Assembly (NCBI RefSeq): GCF_900142925.1
Contig: NZ_FRCN01000018.1
Coordinates: forward strand, 62,001-126,000
Length of the DNA: 64,000 bases
Origin: Chitinophaga sp. CF418
Lineage (GTDB): Bacteria; Bacteroidota; Bacteroidia; Chitinophagales; Chitinophagaceae
Direction of reading: 5' to 3'
The notes under the pieces are model-generated. The model saw nothing but the letters and a program-made list of their open reading frames with translations, ran no database searches and was not told where the DNA came from. Positions 33,428-42,772 of the stretch are shown one piece after another. The position numbers were made by a program, and so were the translations under genes. Position 1 is the first letter of the stretch, and each line of letters opens with the position of its first letter.

Positions 33428-34078
33428 ATGTCCCGCGAAACGATCAGAAAAATATTTCTTTACGGCGCAGGCGGTCATGCAAAGGTGATACTGGAATTGC
33501 TGGAGCTAAACGGTCAGCATTGTGCCGGTATCTACGACGAGCATGGCGCTTCAACGGATTTGTTTGGCTATCCCATATCTGGTAGTTTGAATGGTGAATA
33601 TAAAGAGGCCAACTCAGCTATGATTATTGCGGTAGGGAATAATCTTGTCCGCAAAAAACTGGCGGGAAAGCTGTCAGCTAAATGGGCTACCATTATCCAT
33701 CCATCGGCCAATATATCTTCCCGTTCAACCATAGGTAGCGGAACGGTAGTGATGGCCGGGGTGAGTATTAACAGTGGGGTAAAGGCGGGTGATCATGTTA
33801 TTATTAATACCAATTGTTCTGTTGACCATGATTGTGTGTTGGCAGACTATGTACATATTTCTCCCAATGTTGCACTGGCGGGCAATGTCCAGGTAGGCGA
33901 GGGAACACATGTAGGCATTGGGACAGCAGTGATACAGGGTATTAAGATAGGAAAATGGGCGACTATCGGTGCAGGATCGGTTATTATAAGAGATGTACCT
34001 GATTATGCAGTGGTGGTGGGAAACCCCGGAAGGATCCTCCGGATGAATGAACCAGATGGCGCGCCGGAAGATAAATAA
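33428..34078 (+). CDS. NeuD/PglD-type acetyltransferase (LegH role)
   Basis: A 216-residue hexapeptide-repeat acyltransferase. A Rossmann-like N-terminus (L-Y-G-A-G-G-H-A-K-V-I) is followed by left-handed beta-helix repeats (about 85-205), the layout of NeuD, PglD and LegH. In this setting it most likely N-acetylates the amino group placed by LegC. The catalytic His is probably the one in S-V-D-H-D-C. O-acetylation of the finished nonulosonic acid is the alternative. Confidence 0.82.
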   Translation: MSRETIRKIFLYGAGGHAKVILELLELNGQHCAGIYDEHGASTDLFGYPISGSLNGEYKEANSAMIIAVGNNLVRKKLAGKLSAKWATIIHPSANISSRSTIGSGTVVMAGVSINSGVKAGDHVIINTNCSVDHDCVLADYVHISPNVALAGNVQVGEGTHVGIGTAVIQGIKIGKWATIGAGSVIIRDVPDYAVVVGNPGRILRMNEPDGAPEDK

Positions 34079-34106
34079 AAGAGGATCAAAATTAACTGGA
34101 ACTAAC

Positions 34107-35111
34107 ATGGAGAAAATATTCATAATAGCAGAGGCAGGGGTGAATCATAATGGTGATATGGCGCTTGCAAAACAGCTGATCGATATTGCTGTGGATGCAA
34201 AAGCAGATGCAGTAAAGTTTCAGACATTCATAGCTGAAAAGCTGGTGTCGAAATTTGCAGAAAAGGCGGCATATCAAAAAGTCAGTACTGATGCAGCGGA
34301 GAATCAGCTGAATATGATTAAGAAACTGGAGCTGAAGTTTGATCAGTTTGAGGAGTTAAGGAATTACGCTGACAGTAAGAATATCATGTTTCTTTCAACG
34401 CCATTCGATTTTCCAAGTATCGATTTTCTGAAATCCCTGGGCATGACGCATGGCAAGATTCCTTCGGGAGAACTGACCAACATGCCGTACCTGATAAAGA
34501 TGGCAAAGAGTTTTGAACAGCTCATTGTCTCAACCGGTATGTCTGAGATGGCTGAAATTCATGCTGCATTAAAGGTGTTGCAGGATCATGGCGCAAAGAA
34601 GGAGAATATTGTAGTGTTGCATTGTAACACAGAATATCCCACTCCTTTTGAAGATGCGAATCTCAGGGCAATGCAGAGCATTGAAAAGGAGTTCAATATC
34701 AAAGTAGGATATTCTGATCATACACCTGGTATTGAAGCGCCGGTAGCAGCGGTGGCATTGGGTGCTACTGTGATAGAGAAGCACTACACAATAGATAAAA
34801 CAATGGAGGGGCCTGACCATGCCGCGTCGCTTGATCCGCAGGAATTGAAAGCAATGGTAAGCGCTATCCGGAATATTGAAAAGGCCTTGGGTAGCGGTGA
34901 AAAGGCGCCATCAAAATCAGAAACGAAGAATAAAACGATTGCCAGGAAAAGCATTGTGGCAGCAAGAGATATAAAAGCCGGAGAGATATTGACAGAAGAC
35001 AATATTACGGTAAAGAGACCTGGAAACGGTATCAGCCCGATGTTATGGTATGATGTATTAGGCAAAAAGGCTGTCAGGGATTTTCAGACTGATGAGTTGA
35101 TAGAACTATGA
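34107..35111 (+). CDS. legI: N,N'-diacetyllegionaminate synthase
   Basis: A 334-residue NeuB-family synthase that condenses the 6-deoxy-diacetamido-mannose-type sugar with phosphoenolpyruvate. The barrel domain (about 1-245) opens I-I-A-E-A-G-V-N-H-N-G-D and includes F-Q-T-F and K-I-P-S-G-E. The C-terminal SAF (antifreeze-like) domain covers about 275-334. ATG 34107 is chosen: an upstream in-frame ATG at 34047 would overlap the previous gene and add 20 unrelated residues. Its stop overlaps the next start (ATGA). The legionaminate rather than sialate call rests on the legB/legC neighbours. Confidence 0.9.
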   Translation: MEKIFIIAEAGVNHNGDMALAKQLIDIAVDAKADAVKFQTFIAEKLVSKFAEKAAYQKVSTDAAENQLNMIKKLELKFDQFEELRNYADSKNIMFLSTPFDFPSIDFLKSLGMTHGKIPSGELTNMPYLIKMAKSFEQLIVSTGMSEMAEIHAALKVLQDHGAKKENIVVLHCNTEYPTPFEDANLRAMQSIEKEFNIKVGYSDHTPGIEAPVAAVALGATVIEKHYTIDKTMEGPDHAASLDPQELKAMVSAIRNIEKALGSGEKAPSKSETKNKTIARKSIVAARDIKAGEILTEDNITVKRPGNGISPMLWYDVLGKKAVRDFQTDELIEL

Positions 35112-36265
35112 TAAGAAAGATCTGTATAGTTACGGGTACCCGCGCTGAATATGGGCTACTGTTACCTTTGATGAAAGCCATCAGGGAACGGGAGGATCTC
35201 CAATTGCAGTTGCTGGTGACGGGGATGCATCTTTCTCCGGAATTTGGACTTACATATAAGCAGATCGAAGCAGATGGGTTTCACATCGATGTGAAGGTAG
35301 ATATGCTGTTATCGAGCGATACTGCGGCAGGTGTTACAAAGTCAACCGGATTGGGAATGATTGGTTTTGCAGATGCCTTTAACGCCCTGCAACCTGATTG
35401 GGTAGTGATACTTGGCGACAGGTTTGAAGCTTTCGCTGCAGCAGGCGCCGCATATATTGCACAGATTCCTATCATTCATCTGAATGGTGGGGAAACTACA
35501 GAAGGAGCTATGGATGAAGCTTTTCGTCATGCTATCACCAAAATGTCCTATCTGCATTTCACCGCAACGGAAGCCTACAGAAAGAGAGTGATACAACTCG
35601 GGGAAGCGCCGGAAAGAGTGTTTAACGTTGGAGCCATCGGGATAGACAGTATCATGCATCTGCCCCGGATGACCAAACAGGAGCTGGAGGAAAATCTGGG
35701 TATAGATCTGTCCTTACCTACGGTGCTGGTAACGTATCATCCGGTTACACTGGAGAAGAATAGTGCGGCTGAGCAGTTTTCTGCGCTGATCCGTGCATTG
35801 ATTGCAAGCGAGGGACTTCAGATTGTGATCACATATCCCAATGCGGATACAGACGGAAGAGTGATCATTGATCTGATAAAGGACCTGGAGAAACAATACC
35901 GGGGCCGTATTTACGCTTTCCCTTCGCTCGGCCAGAAGCGTTATTTGTCATTGATACCATACGTAAAGGCGGTAGTGGGCAATTCTTCAAGTGGCATTAT
36001 CGAAGTGCCTTCTTTCAGAATCCCTACTTTGAACATAGGCGATAGACAGGGCGGACGTATGGCAGCAGAAAGTGTTATCCAGGTAGCGCCAGACGAAGCT
36101 TCTATAAAACAAGGATTGAAAAAGGCACTGTCTTCCGAATTCCGGGAGTTCTGCCAGCAGGTGAATAATCCTTACGGGGATGGACAGACAACTGGTAAGA
36201 TTATTGATAAGCTGTACCAGTTTATCGAAACCAAAAACATTAAGAAGAAATTTTACGATCTGTAA
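35108..36265 (+). CDS. legG: Hydrolysing UDP/GDP-sugar 2-epimerase (LegG/NeuC type)
   Basis: A 385-residue epimerase of the NeuC/LegG group. It releases the nucleotide and inverts C2 to give the free sugar used by LegI. It has the family's T-G-T-R-A-E-Y-G-L-L-L-P-L opening, G-D-R-F-E-A and the G-N-S-S-S-G-I-I-E-V motif. It overlaps legI by four bases, and its stop is directly followed by the next ATG, so the genes are tightly coupled. Confidence 0.9.
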   Translation: MIRKICIVTGTRAEYGLLLPLMKAIREREDLQLQLLVTGMHLSPEFGLTYKQIEADGFHIDVKVDMLLSSDTAAGVTKSTGLGMIGFADAFNALQPDWVVILGDRFEAFAAAGAAYIAQIPIIHLNGGETTEGAMDEAFRHAITKMSYLHFTATEAYRKRVIQLGEAPERVFNVGAIGIDSIMHLPRMTKQELEENLGIDLSLPTVLVTYHPVTLEKNSAAEQFSALIRALIASEGLQIVITYPNADTDGRVIIDLIKDLEKQYRGRIYAFPSLGQKRYLSLIPYVKAVVGNSSSGIIEVPSFRIPTLNIGDRQGGRMAAESVIQVAPDEASIKQGLKKALSSEFREFCQQVNNPYGDGQTTGKIIDKLYQFIETKNIKKKFYDL

Positions 36266-37318
36266 ATGAAGAATTGGGAACGTTATATCATTAATAGCAA
36301 TGCTAATATCAAAGATGCCTTAAAGCAGCTGGACCAACTCGGCCTTGTGAACGGTGTGTTGTTCATTGTTGACGAAAAAGGTTGTTTATTGGGCTCTATC
36401 ACGGATGGAGATATCAGAAGAGGGTTGCTGAAAGATGTTAATGTAAATGATTCCATCGATAAGGCAGGTCACTATCCCTGCAAGTTTGTTTTCTCATTTC
36501 AGCCCACTCCCGGGGAATTGAAAGCATTCAAGGCGCGTAACCTGCGTTTTATTCCGGTAGTGAACGAAGGAATGAGCATGCTGGGTATCCTGGACCTGGA
36601 GCAGTTGCGAAGAATAATACCGGTAGAAGCAGTATTAATGGCCGGAGGGAGAGGCCAGCGACTGCTTCCCCTGACAGAACATACACCTAAGCCATTGCTG
36701 AAAGTAGGGCCGAAGCCAATAATAGAGCACAACATAGATCGCCTTATTAACCATGGTGTTGATAGTATATATCTAAGTATCAACTACCTGGGACATAAGA
36801 TCAGGGATTATTTTGGGGATGGAGATACTAAAGGTGCTACTATCAATTATATAGAAGAAGACTTCCCGATGGGTACAATCGGGGCAGCAAAGAAGGTTAA
36901 GAACTATAGTAAGGAGCATCTGTTGATCATGAACTCGGATATTCTGACGGATATTGACTTTCATGAATTTTACAATGACTTTGTTGAGCAGGGCGCAGAT
37001 ATGTCTGTGGCCGCTGTCAGTTACCATGTTGACATTCCGTATGCGGTTATGGAAACAGATGAACACAACAGGATCACTTCATTAAAGGAAAAACCAAGGT
37101 ATACGTATTATTCAAATGCCGGTATTTACCTGATGAAGAGTGAAATGCTGGAACATGTTCCGTATAATGAGTTTTTCAATGTGACAGACTTAATTGAAGG
37201 CCTGATAGAAAAGGGTAAAAAACTGATCACCTTTCCTATTCTGGGCTATTGGTTGGACATTGGAAGAATGGATGATTATAAAAAGGCGCAGGAGGATATT
37301 AAGCACTTAAATCTATGA
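36266..37318 (+). CDS. CBS-domain sugar-1-phosphate nucleotidyltransferase (PtmE-like)
   Basis: A 350-residue fusion: two CBS motifs (about 5-115), then a nucleotidyltransferase domain (about 122-345) with L-M-A-G-G-R-G-Q-R-L and P-K-P-L-L. This layout matches PtmE of Campylobacter, a glucosamine-1-phosphate guanylyltransferase that opens the GDP route to legionaminic acid. Its position between legG and the CMP-synthetase gene fits. The CBS pair may sense a nucleotide; the donor NTP is inferred. Confidence 0.85.
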   Translation: MKNWERYIINSNANIKDALKQLDQLGLVNGVLFIVDEKGCLLGSITDGDIRRGLLKDVNVNDSIDKAGHYPCKFVFSFQPTPGELKAFKARNLRFIPVVNEGMSMLGILDLEQLRRIIPVEAVLMAGGRGQRLLPLTEHTPKPLLKVGPKPIIEHNIDRLINHGVDSIYLSINYLGHKIRDYFGDGDTKGATINYIEEDFPMGTIGAAKKVKNYSKEHLLIMNSDILTDIDFHEFYNDFVEQGADMSVAAVSYHVDIPYAVMETDEHNRITSLKEKPRYTYYSNAGIYLMKSEMLEHVPYNEFFNVTDLIEGLIEKGKKLITFPILGYWLDIGRMDDYKKAQEDIKHLNL

Positions 37319-37328
37319 TGTTTATCCA

Positions 37329-38018
37329 ATGAAAACATTATTTCTTATTCCAGCGCGAGGAGGATCTAAAGGGGTGCCTGGAAAGAATATTAAATCTTTA
37401 GGGGGGAAACCTCTCATTAACTATGCCATAGATGCTGTGAAGCCTTTAACAGCAATAGAAAACATCTGCGTCTCTACTGATGCGGAAGACATTAAAGCAG
37501 TAGTGGAAGCTAATGGGGTAAATGTTCCATTTATACGCCCGGCTTACCTGGCAGAAGACAATTCGGGCACTTATGAGGTATGTCTTCATGCCATAGAGTT
37601 TTACGAAAAACAGGGACGTTTTTTTGATGTACTTGTTATACTGCAGCCAACAAGCCCTTTCAGAACTACAGAAAACATACGTGAGGCTCTTCAGTCTTAT
37701 AGCAAGGAGCTGGACATGGTCGTTTCTGTAAAAGAAACAAAATCGAACCCCTATACAGTTTTATTTGAGGAGAACAATGAAGGATTTCTTGTTAAATCAA
37801 AACAGGGAAATTTTATAAGAAGACAGGATTGTCCTCAGGTATGGGAATATAACGGTGCAATATATGTAATAAATATAGAGTCATTGAAACGCAGTCCACT
37901 CAATCAGTTCAAAAAAATAAAGAAGTACATAATGAGCGAGGCGGCGTCAGTAGACATAGATACTCCATTGGATTGGGAATTCACAGAGTTTTTATTAAGC
38001 AAAAAAACGTTCCTATAA
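37329..38018 (+). CDS. legF: CMP-legionaminic acid synthetase (acylneuraminate cytidylyltransferase family)
   Basis: A 229-residue cytidylyltransferase that activates the nonulosonic acid with CTP. The N-terminal motif I-P-A-R-G-G-S-K-G-V-P-G-K-N-I is diagnostic, followed by Q-P-T-S-P-F-R and the late D-I-D-T-P-L-D. It closes the legionaminic acid gene run, 10 bases after the PtmE-like gene. The base composition turns more AT-rich from here on. Confidence 0.9.
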   Translation: MKTLFLIPARGGSKGVPGKNIKSLGGKPLINYAIDAVKPLTAIENICVSTDAEDIKAVVEANGVNVPFIRPAYLAEDNSGTYEVCLHAIEFYEKQGRFFDVLVILQPTSPFRTTENIREALQSYSKELDMVVSVKETKSNPYTVLFEENNEGFLVKSKQGNFIRRQDCPQVWEYNGAIYVINIESLKRSPLNQFKKIKKYIMSEAASVDIDTPLDWEFTEFLLSKKTFL

Positions 38019-38036
38019 ATTGCCATCTTTTATACT

Positions 38037-39239
38037 ATGAAACTTAGAAGCCTTTTACCTTCGATCAACAGGTCTATTCCTCTTACCTGCCAGGCATTGC
38101 TATTTATAACTGTACTGACATTGTTCACAGCATGCGCCAAAGAGAACAATCAAAAGTTCTATGAGGATATCCAGGATTCTCCGCTGTTTGATTCAGACAT
38201 TAAGCTTATTGGAGGTGTTACAGAAATGCCTGTTAAAAGCCAGGCGCTGTTTGTACCGGACAATGTAAAATCCGGCGGATATGCATATGCGACAGTAGTC
38301 AGGATGAATGACAGCTCATTGATGATTGCATGCACACGCTATAAACCCAACGGGTTTGATGACTTTATGCATTCAGATATTGTGGCAAGGAAGAGTACGG
38401 ACAATGGTAAGACATGGTCTCCTGAATTTGTGTTGCAGGAGAATATAGCTACAATCAACACGATGAACCCTAATTTATTAAGGGTCGGTGCTAAGAAGCT
38501 GCTGTTGATCTTTACTGTGAAGCACAGCGATGCAAAAATTGATCTTTATGTTAAGGAATCTGCGGATAACGGCGAAACCTGGGGCGATCCAAGAACGATT
38601 AATACCACCCAGGGATATCACATTTTAAATAATGATAGGGCTATTCTTAATAATAAGAGAATTATTCTGCCTGTTGCCTATGCAAAAAATATCTCTAAAG
38701 AGTACGATCAGCAGGTGATATTTTGTTATTATTCGGATGATATGGGCAAGACCTGGTTGAAATCCAAATATTTAAAAACTTATTTTGCTCTTATGGAGCC
38801 GGGTGTGACTCCTATTGATAAAAAAGGAACACTCAAAATGAATATACGTACCAGGCAAGGGTTTATTTATTTTTCCAAAAGCACCGATAATGGCGCTACA
38901 TGGAGTGGCCTCTATAGGTCCGGAATCAATACTCCGGAGTCTCCCCAGGTAGTAAAAAGCTTAAACTGTTCAGACTCTCTCATCATGATCTGGAACAATG
39001 CTGTTTATACACCGGGTTACAATAACAGGAATCCACTTACATTTGCGTACAGCGTAACAGGTGGCAATGAGTGGATAAATCCTACTAATCTACGTAGTAA
39101 CAGGGACCTGAACTATTTATATCCTACTATATACAATGATCGTAATGACACTGTTTTTGTGACTTATGCAATAAGAGATAATTCTTATAAACCGATGGTT
39201 TATCTTGACAAATTGTCTTTGAAGAACCTGATAAAATAG
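38037..39239 (+). CDS. Sialidase-like (BNR/Asp-box) lipoprotein
   Basis: A 400-residue surface or periplasmic lipoprotein (lipobox L-F-T-A-C, Cys33). It has four Asp-boxes of the form S-x-D-x-G-x-T-W at residues 120-127, 175-182, 233-240 and 282-289, the mark of a sialidase-type six-bladed propeller. I do not see a clean R-I-P motif, so catalytic status is uncertain. The gene sits inside the operon, between the CMP-synthetase and the flippase. A sialidase-fold enzyme acting on the cell's own nonulosonic acid polymer is a natural idea, though not proven. Confidence 0.8.
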   Translation: MKLRSLLPSINRSIPLTCQALLFITVLTLFTACAKENNQKFYEDIQDSPLFDSDIKLIGGVTEMPVKSQALFVPDNVKSGGYAYATVVRMNDSSLMIACTRYKPNGFDDFMHSDIVARKSTDNGKTWSPEFVLQENIATINTMNPNLLRVGAKKLLLIFTVKHSDAKIDLYVKESADNGETWGDPRTINTTQGYHILNNDRAILNNKRIILPVAYAKNISKEYDQQVIFCYYSDDMGKTWLKSKYLKTYFALMEPGVTPIDKKGTLKMNIRTRQGFIYFSKSTDNGATWSGLYRSGINTPESPQVVKSLNCSDSLIMIWNNAVYTPGYNNRNPLTFAYSVTGGNEWINPTNLRSNRDLNYLYPTIYNDRNDTVFVTYAIRDNSYKPMVYLDKLSLKNLIK

Positions 39240-39247
39240 TTGTGTGC

Positions 39248-40534
39248 ATGAAATTGTTCAGTAAGAATATAATTAAGCATCCTTTATTTCAGAAAAGTAT
39301 TATTTATACGATTACTGACGCAATTAATAAGGCAATTCCTTTTTTACTACTTCCTTTTTTAACGCATTATTTGTCGCCGGCTGACTATGGTGTTGTATCG
39401 AACTACAATGTCTATATTTCAATCCTGCTCATTTTTGTCGGCCTGAATTTAAATGGTGCGATGGCGGCAAATTTCTATCATTACTCAAAGGAAGAAATAG
39501 CTGAATATATCAGCAGCATATTTATCGTTATCTTTTGTGCTACAATCCTTGTTGGATTGGTAATGGCCGCCGTTGCAGGCTATGTCTCTTCTCTAACGTC
39601 TATAGTGCCATTTTTCCTGTTCATAGGTGTCTTTGTTGCAGCGAGCCAGGGTGGAACTGCTATCAATCTGGATCTTTGGAGGCTGGAAGAGAAACCACTG
39701 GCTTTTGGCGGATACCAGATAGCACAAAGTGTTGTTAATATTTGCCTCACTGTCTTTTTCCTGGCATCCATGCGGATGGGTGCGGATGGCCGTATCGGAG
39801 CAATGATTATTACGTCCGTGCTGTTTTTTATAGTGAGCTTGTTTGTGTTGTTCAAACGTGGCTATTTAAAATTCAGAATCAACAGGAAGTATATAAAAGA
39901 TGCATTGGCCTTCGGCTTACCAATGATCCCACATACATTGGGAATATGGATCCGCACGGGTATTGACAGGATATACATTACCAGGTTTTATGGAGTAGCT
40001 GAAGCCGGTCTTTACTCAACAGGATTTCAGTTTGGTTTGTTACTGTCATTTCTTGTAATGGCATTCCACAATGCGTACGTTCCCTACGTCTATAAATTAC
40101 TGGCAGGTAATCAGCCGGAGCAAAAAGGTAAACTTGTTAAGTTTACCTACATATATATGGGGGTAATTCTGGTGCTGGCAGTAGTATTCTCGTTCATATC
40201 CTATTTTATTGTTTATCATTTCCTCTCAGTACGTTACCTTGAGTCAGCCAAATACATAGGTTGGGCCATGTTTACACAGGCTTTCCAGGGAATGTACTTA
40301 ATAGTGGGGATATATATATTTTACTCTAAGAAGACAGCGAAGCTGGCAATAGTCACCTCTTCATTGTCTATTCTGCAACTGATATTGTCTTATGTGCTGG
40401 TGAAATACATTGGTCCGATAGGAGCAGCCTATTCAAGTTTCGTGGTATGCGTGATAAATTTCATTGTCGTGTGGTATCTGAGCATCCATGTTTATGCCAT
40501 GCCCTGGTTTAATTTCAACAAAGTTAAAGGATGA
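39248..40534 (+). CDS. Wzx-type polysaccharide flippase
   Basis: A 428-residue membrane protein with about twelve to fourteen hydrophobic helices, of the MATE/Wzx polysaccharide transporter family (opening S-I-I-Y-T-I-T-D-A-I-N-K-A-I-P-F-L-L-L-P). It moves lipid-linked repeat units across the inner membrane. The start is ATG 39248 rather than GTG 39242, two codons upstream. The end overlaps the next gene by four bases (ATGA). Confidence 0.88.
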   Translation: MKLFSKNIIKHPLFQKSIIYTITDAINKAIPFLLLPFLTHYLSPADYGVVSNYNVYISILLIFVGLNLNGAMAANFYHYSKEEIAEYISSIFIVIFCATILVGLVMAAVAGYVSSLTSIVPFFLFIGVFVAASQGGTAINLDLWRLEEKPLAFGGYQIAQSVVNICLTVFFLASMRMGADGRIGAMIITSVLFFIVSLFVLFKRGYLKFRINRKYIKDALAFGLPMIPHTLGIWIRTGIDRIYITRFYGVAEAGLYSTGFQFGLLLSFLVMAFHNAYVPYVYKLLAGNQPEQKGKLVKFTYIYMGVILVLAVVFSFISYFIVYHFLSVRYLESAKYIGWAMFTQAFQGMYLIVGIYIFYSKKTAKLAIVTSSLSILQLILSYVLVKYIGPIGAAYSSFVVCVINFIVVWYLSIHVYAMPWFNFNKVKG

Positions 40535-41682
40535 AGAAAATCATTTTCATAAGCCACGACCCGCTTACGGATACTATTAAAAAGAATTACTATCTGGAAA
40601 GGTTTCGTGGGGATGGCATTGAGATAGAATACTGGTGTGTAAGGCGTATGGTTAAATATGCAAACATTGCAGTATTGAATAATGAAATCAGGGAAGATTA
40701 CTTTGAAGAGATTACACATTTAGATCAATTAAAAAGACTATTAGAGGAGCGGGCAAAAGATGCATGGATTTGTATAGAGCTGTGGTTTAACTGGGATACA
40801 ATACCTGTTTTTCTGTTATTGAAGCAGTATAGGAAGCAACTGTTTACCATTGACTGGTATAGTAATGTTCCTGTTATCTCGGTACGAAAGAAGTTACTTG
40901 ATGACATCAAAACGTTTAGTTTTCTGAAGCTCTATAAGGCAGGTGTTAGAGTGGTTAGCAGGAAAGTTTTTAATATCTATGCGAAATGGCTCGACATTTG
41001 CCCCCCTGCCATTTTGTTTGTTGCCGGCGATAAACAGGCGGGCGGTGAACGGCGGGTGATTTCCCTGAATCATCACGATTTTGACATTTTCCAGGAGGGC
41101 GGTTTATCTCAGGATGCCGCGGTTGGAGAGCAAAAGTACGCAGTGTTTTTAGATGTAATGCTTCCTTATCATCCGGATTTTAAGCGGCTACATTCTGATA
41201 TGCTGAATGCTGAGGTGTACTATCAGAAACTGAATAAGTTCTTCGATAAGGCAGAGGCAAAACTCGGAATGCCAGTCATTATAGCGGCACATCCTAAATC
41301 CTCTTATAAGGATGAGTTTAATGGCCGGACAGTTATAAAGGGGAAAACAAATGCGTTGGTAGCCAGGAGTACCGTTGTATTTACACATCAAAGCATTTCA
41401 ATGTTTTATGCCATACTGTATAGAAAGCAACTGGCATTATTGACAATGAATGACTTTAAGTTTGCCGGGGCCAACTCTTTTGCAGTGCAGATCATTCATT
41501 ATATGATGGAATTATATGCTCAGATACTTGATTGCAGCCTGATAAACATTGATGAAGAGAAGGAACTGGTGTTGCGTGAAGTGGATACAGCGCGTTACGA
41601 ACGTTTTGAGAAGACATATATAAGAGGCAAGTCTGATAAGCAGAACTATGATGTAATTAAAGATACCCTGCAACTGAACTGA
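40531..41682 (+). CDS. Unclassified protein, candidate nonulosonyltransferase
   Basis: A 383-residue soluble protein that I cannot assign to a family. It looks like a GT-B type transferase: an N-terminal Rossmann-like half (K-I-I-F-I-S-H-D-P), then a C-terminal half with F-L-D-V-M-L-P-Y-H-P-D (about 206-216), A-A-H254-P255-K-S-S and T-H-Q-S-I-S (285-290). HP and Ser/Thr-rich motifs of this sort occur in bacterial sialyl- and polysialyltransferases. It is translationally coupled to the flippase and is the only transferase-like gene here outside GT4-type families, so it is the best candidate to use CMP-legionaminate. This is inference from motifs and context. Confidence 0.55.
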   Translation: MKKIIFISHDPLTDTIKKNYYLERFRGDGIEIEYWCVRRMVKYANIAVLNNEIREDYFEEITHLDQLKRLLEERAKDAWICIELWFNWDTIPVFLLLKQYRKQLFTIDWYSNVPVISVRKKLLDDIKTFSFLKLYKAGVRVVSRKVFNIYAKWLDICPPAILFVAGDKQAGGERRVISLNHHDFDIFQEGGLSQDAAVGEQKYAVFLDVMLPYHPDFKRLHSDMLNAEVYYQKLNKFFDKAEAKLGMPVIIAAHPKSSYKDEFNGRTVIKGKTNALVARSTVVFTHQSISMFYAILYRKQLALLTMNDFKFAGANSFAVQIIHYMMELYAQILDCSLINIDEEKELVLREVDTARYERFEKTYIRGKSDKQNYDVIKDTLQLN

Positions 41683-41725
41683 TCCGTTCCGGGGAGATCT
41701 CTGATTGCAATGAAATTAGGTTTTT

Positions 41726-42772
41726 ATGAAGAAGATAGGTTTTTTTATTAATACATTATCGAAATCTGGTGGTACGGAACGCGTAACCAGTGTATTGGCA
41801 AATGCGCTGGCAGACGTTGATTACGAGGTGGAAGTACTGTGTATGTTTAAGAGCGGAGAGAGCTTTTACAAACTGGACAGCAGGGTGGTAGTCAGATATC
41901 TTACAAACAAGCCTGATGGAACATTAAAGGATTATTTCAGTGTGCTGCGGTCTCTGATAAAGAATACAAAACATCTTGATTATATAATCGGGGTGGGGAT
42001 GGACCTGTGTATTTTTACCATTCCCCTGAAACTGTTCAACAAGGTAAGGGTAATAGGATGGGAACATTTTAATCTGGCTGTAAAAGGGCCGGTTGTGAGT
42101 TTAGCGAGACATCTGGGCATATGGTTTGCTGACAGGATCGTTACCTTAACCCAGAAGGACCTCAGCGACTATAAAAAGAAGACAGATAAGGTGGTATGCA
42201 TCTATAATCCGACCACGATTGATATGGCGCCGGTCACTACCTATAGTAATAAAGTGCTGCTGGGCGTAGGTCGTCTGACTTATCAGAAAGGGTTTGATAT
42301 GATGCTCGATATCTGGGCAGAAGTATATAAAAGATATCATGACTGGAAACTGATAATTGTTGGCAACGGGGAAGATGAAGGGCAACTCAAAGATCAGGCA
42401 GAGAGATTGGCAATTGCGGATAGTGTTGAGTTTGTAAAAGCAACGAAGGAAATAACGAAGTATTATGAGTCCGCTTCTGTATACGCAATGAGTTCAAGAT
42501 ATGAAGGCTTGCCACTGGTACTAATAGAGGCACAATCTGCAGGCTTACCACTGATCGCTTTTAACTGTGAGACGGGGCCCAAAGAAGTGGTCGAAGATGG
42601 ATATAATGGATTTTTAATTCCTGCTTTTGATAAAGCTGCCTTTGGCGAAAAATTGCAGCAGCTGATGTCTGACGAGTCTTTGAGAGAAAGAATGGGCAAG
42701 CAATCGATTATTAATTCCGGCAAATTTTCAAGAAACAGCATTGTTGAGAAATGGACTGAAATTCTTGTATAA
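41726..42772 (+). CDS. GT4 family glycosyltransferase
   Basis: A 348-residue GT-B retaining glycosyltransferase. The N-terminal loop S-K-S-G-G-T-E-R-V, then V-G-R-L-T-Y-Q-K-G-F and the E-x7-E motif in S-R-Y-E-G-L-P-L-V-L-I-E are typical of GT4. Its donor is unknown. Its stop overlaps the ATG of the polymerase gene by one base. Confidence 0.87.
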   Translation: MKKIGFFINTLSKSGGTERVTSVLANALADVDYEVEVLCMFKSGESFYKLDSRVVVRYLTNKPDGTLKDYFSVLRSLIKNTKHLDYIIGVGMDLCIFTIPLKLFNKVRVIGWEHFNLAVKGPVVSLARHLGIWFADRIVTLTQKDLSDYKKKTDKVVCIYNPTTIDMAPVTTYSNKVLLGVGRLTYQKGFDMMLDIWAEVYKRYHDWKLIIVGNGEDEGQLKDQAERLAIADSVEFVKATKEITKYYESASVYAMSSRYEGLPLVLIEAQSAGLPLIAFNCETGPKEVVEDGYNGFLIPAFDKAAFGEKLQQLMSDESLRERMGKQSIINSGKFSRNSIVEKWTEILV

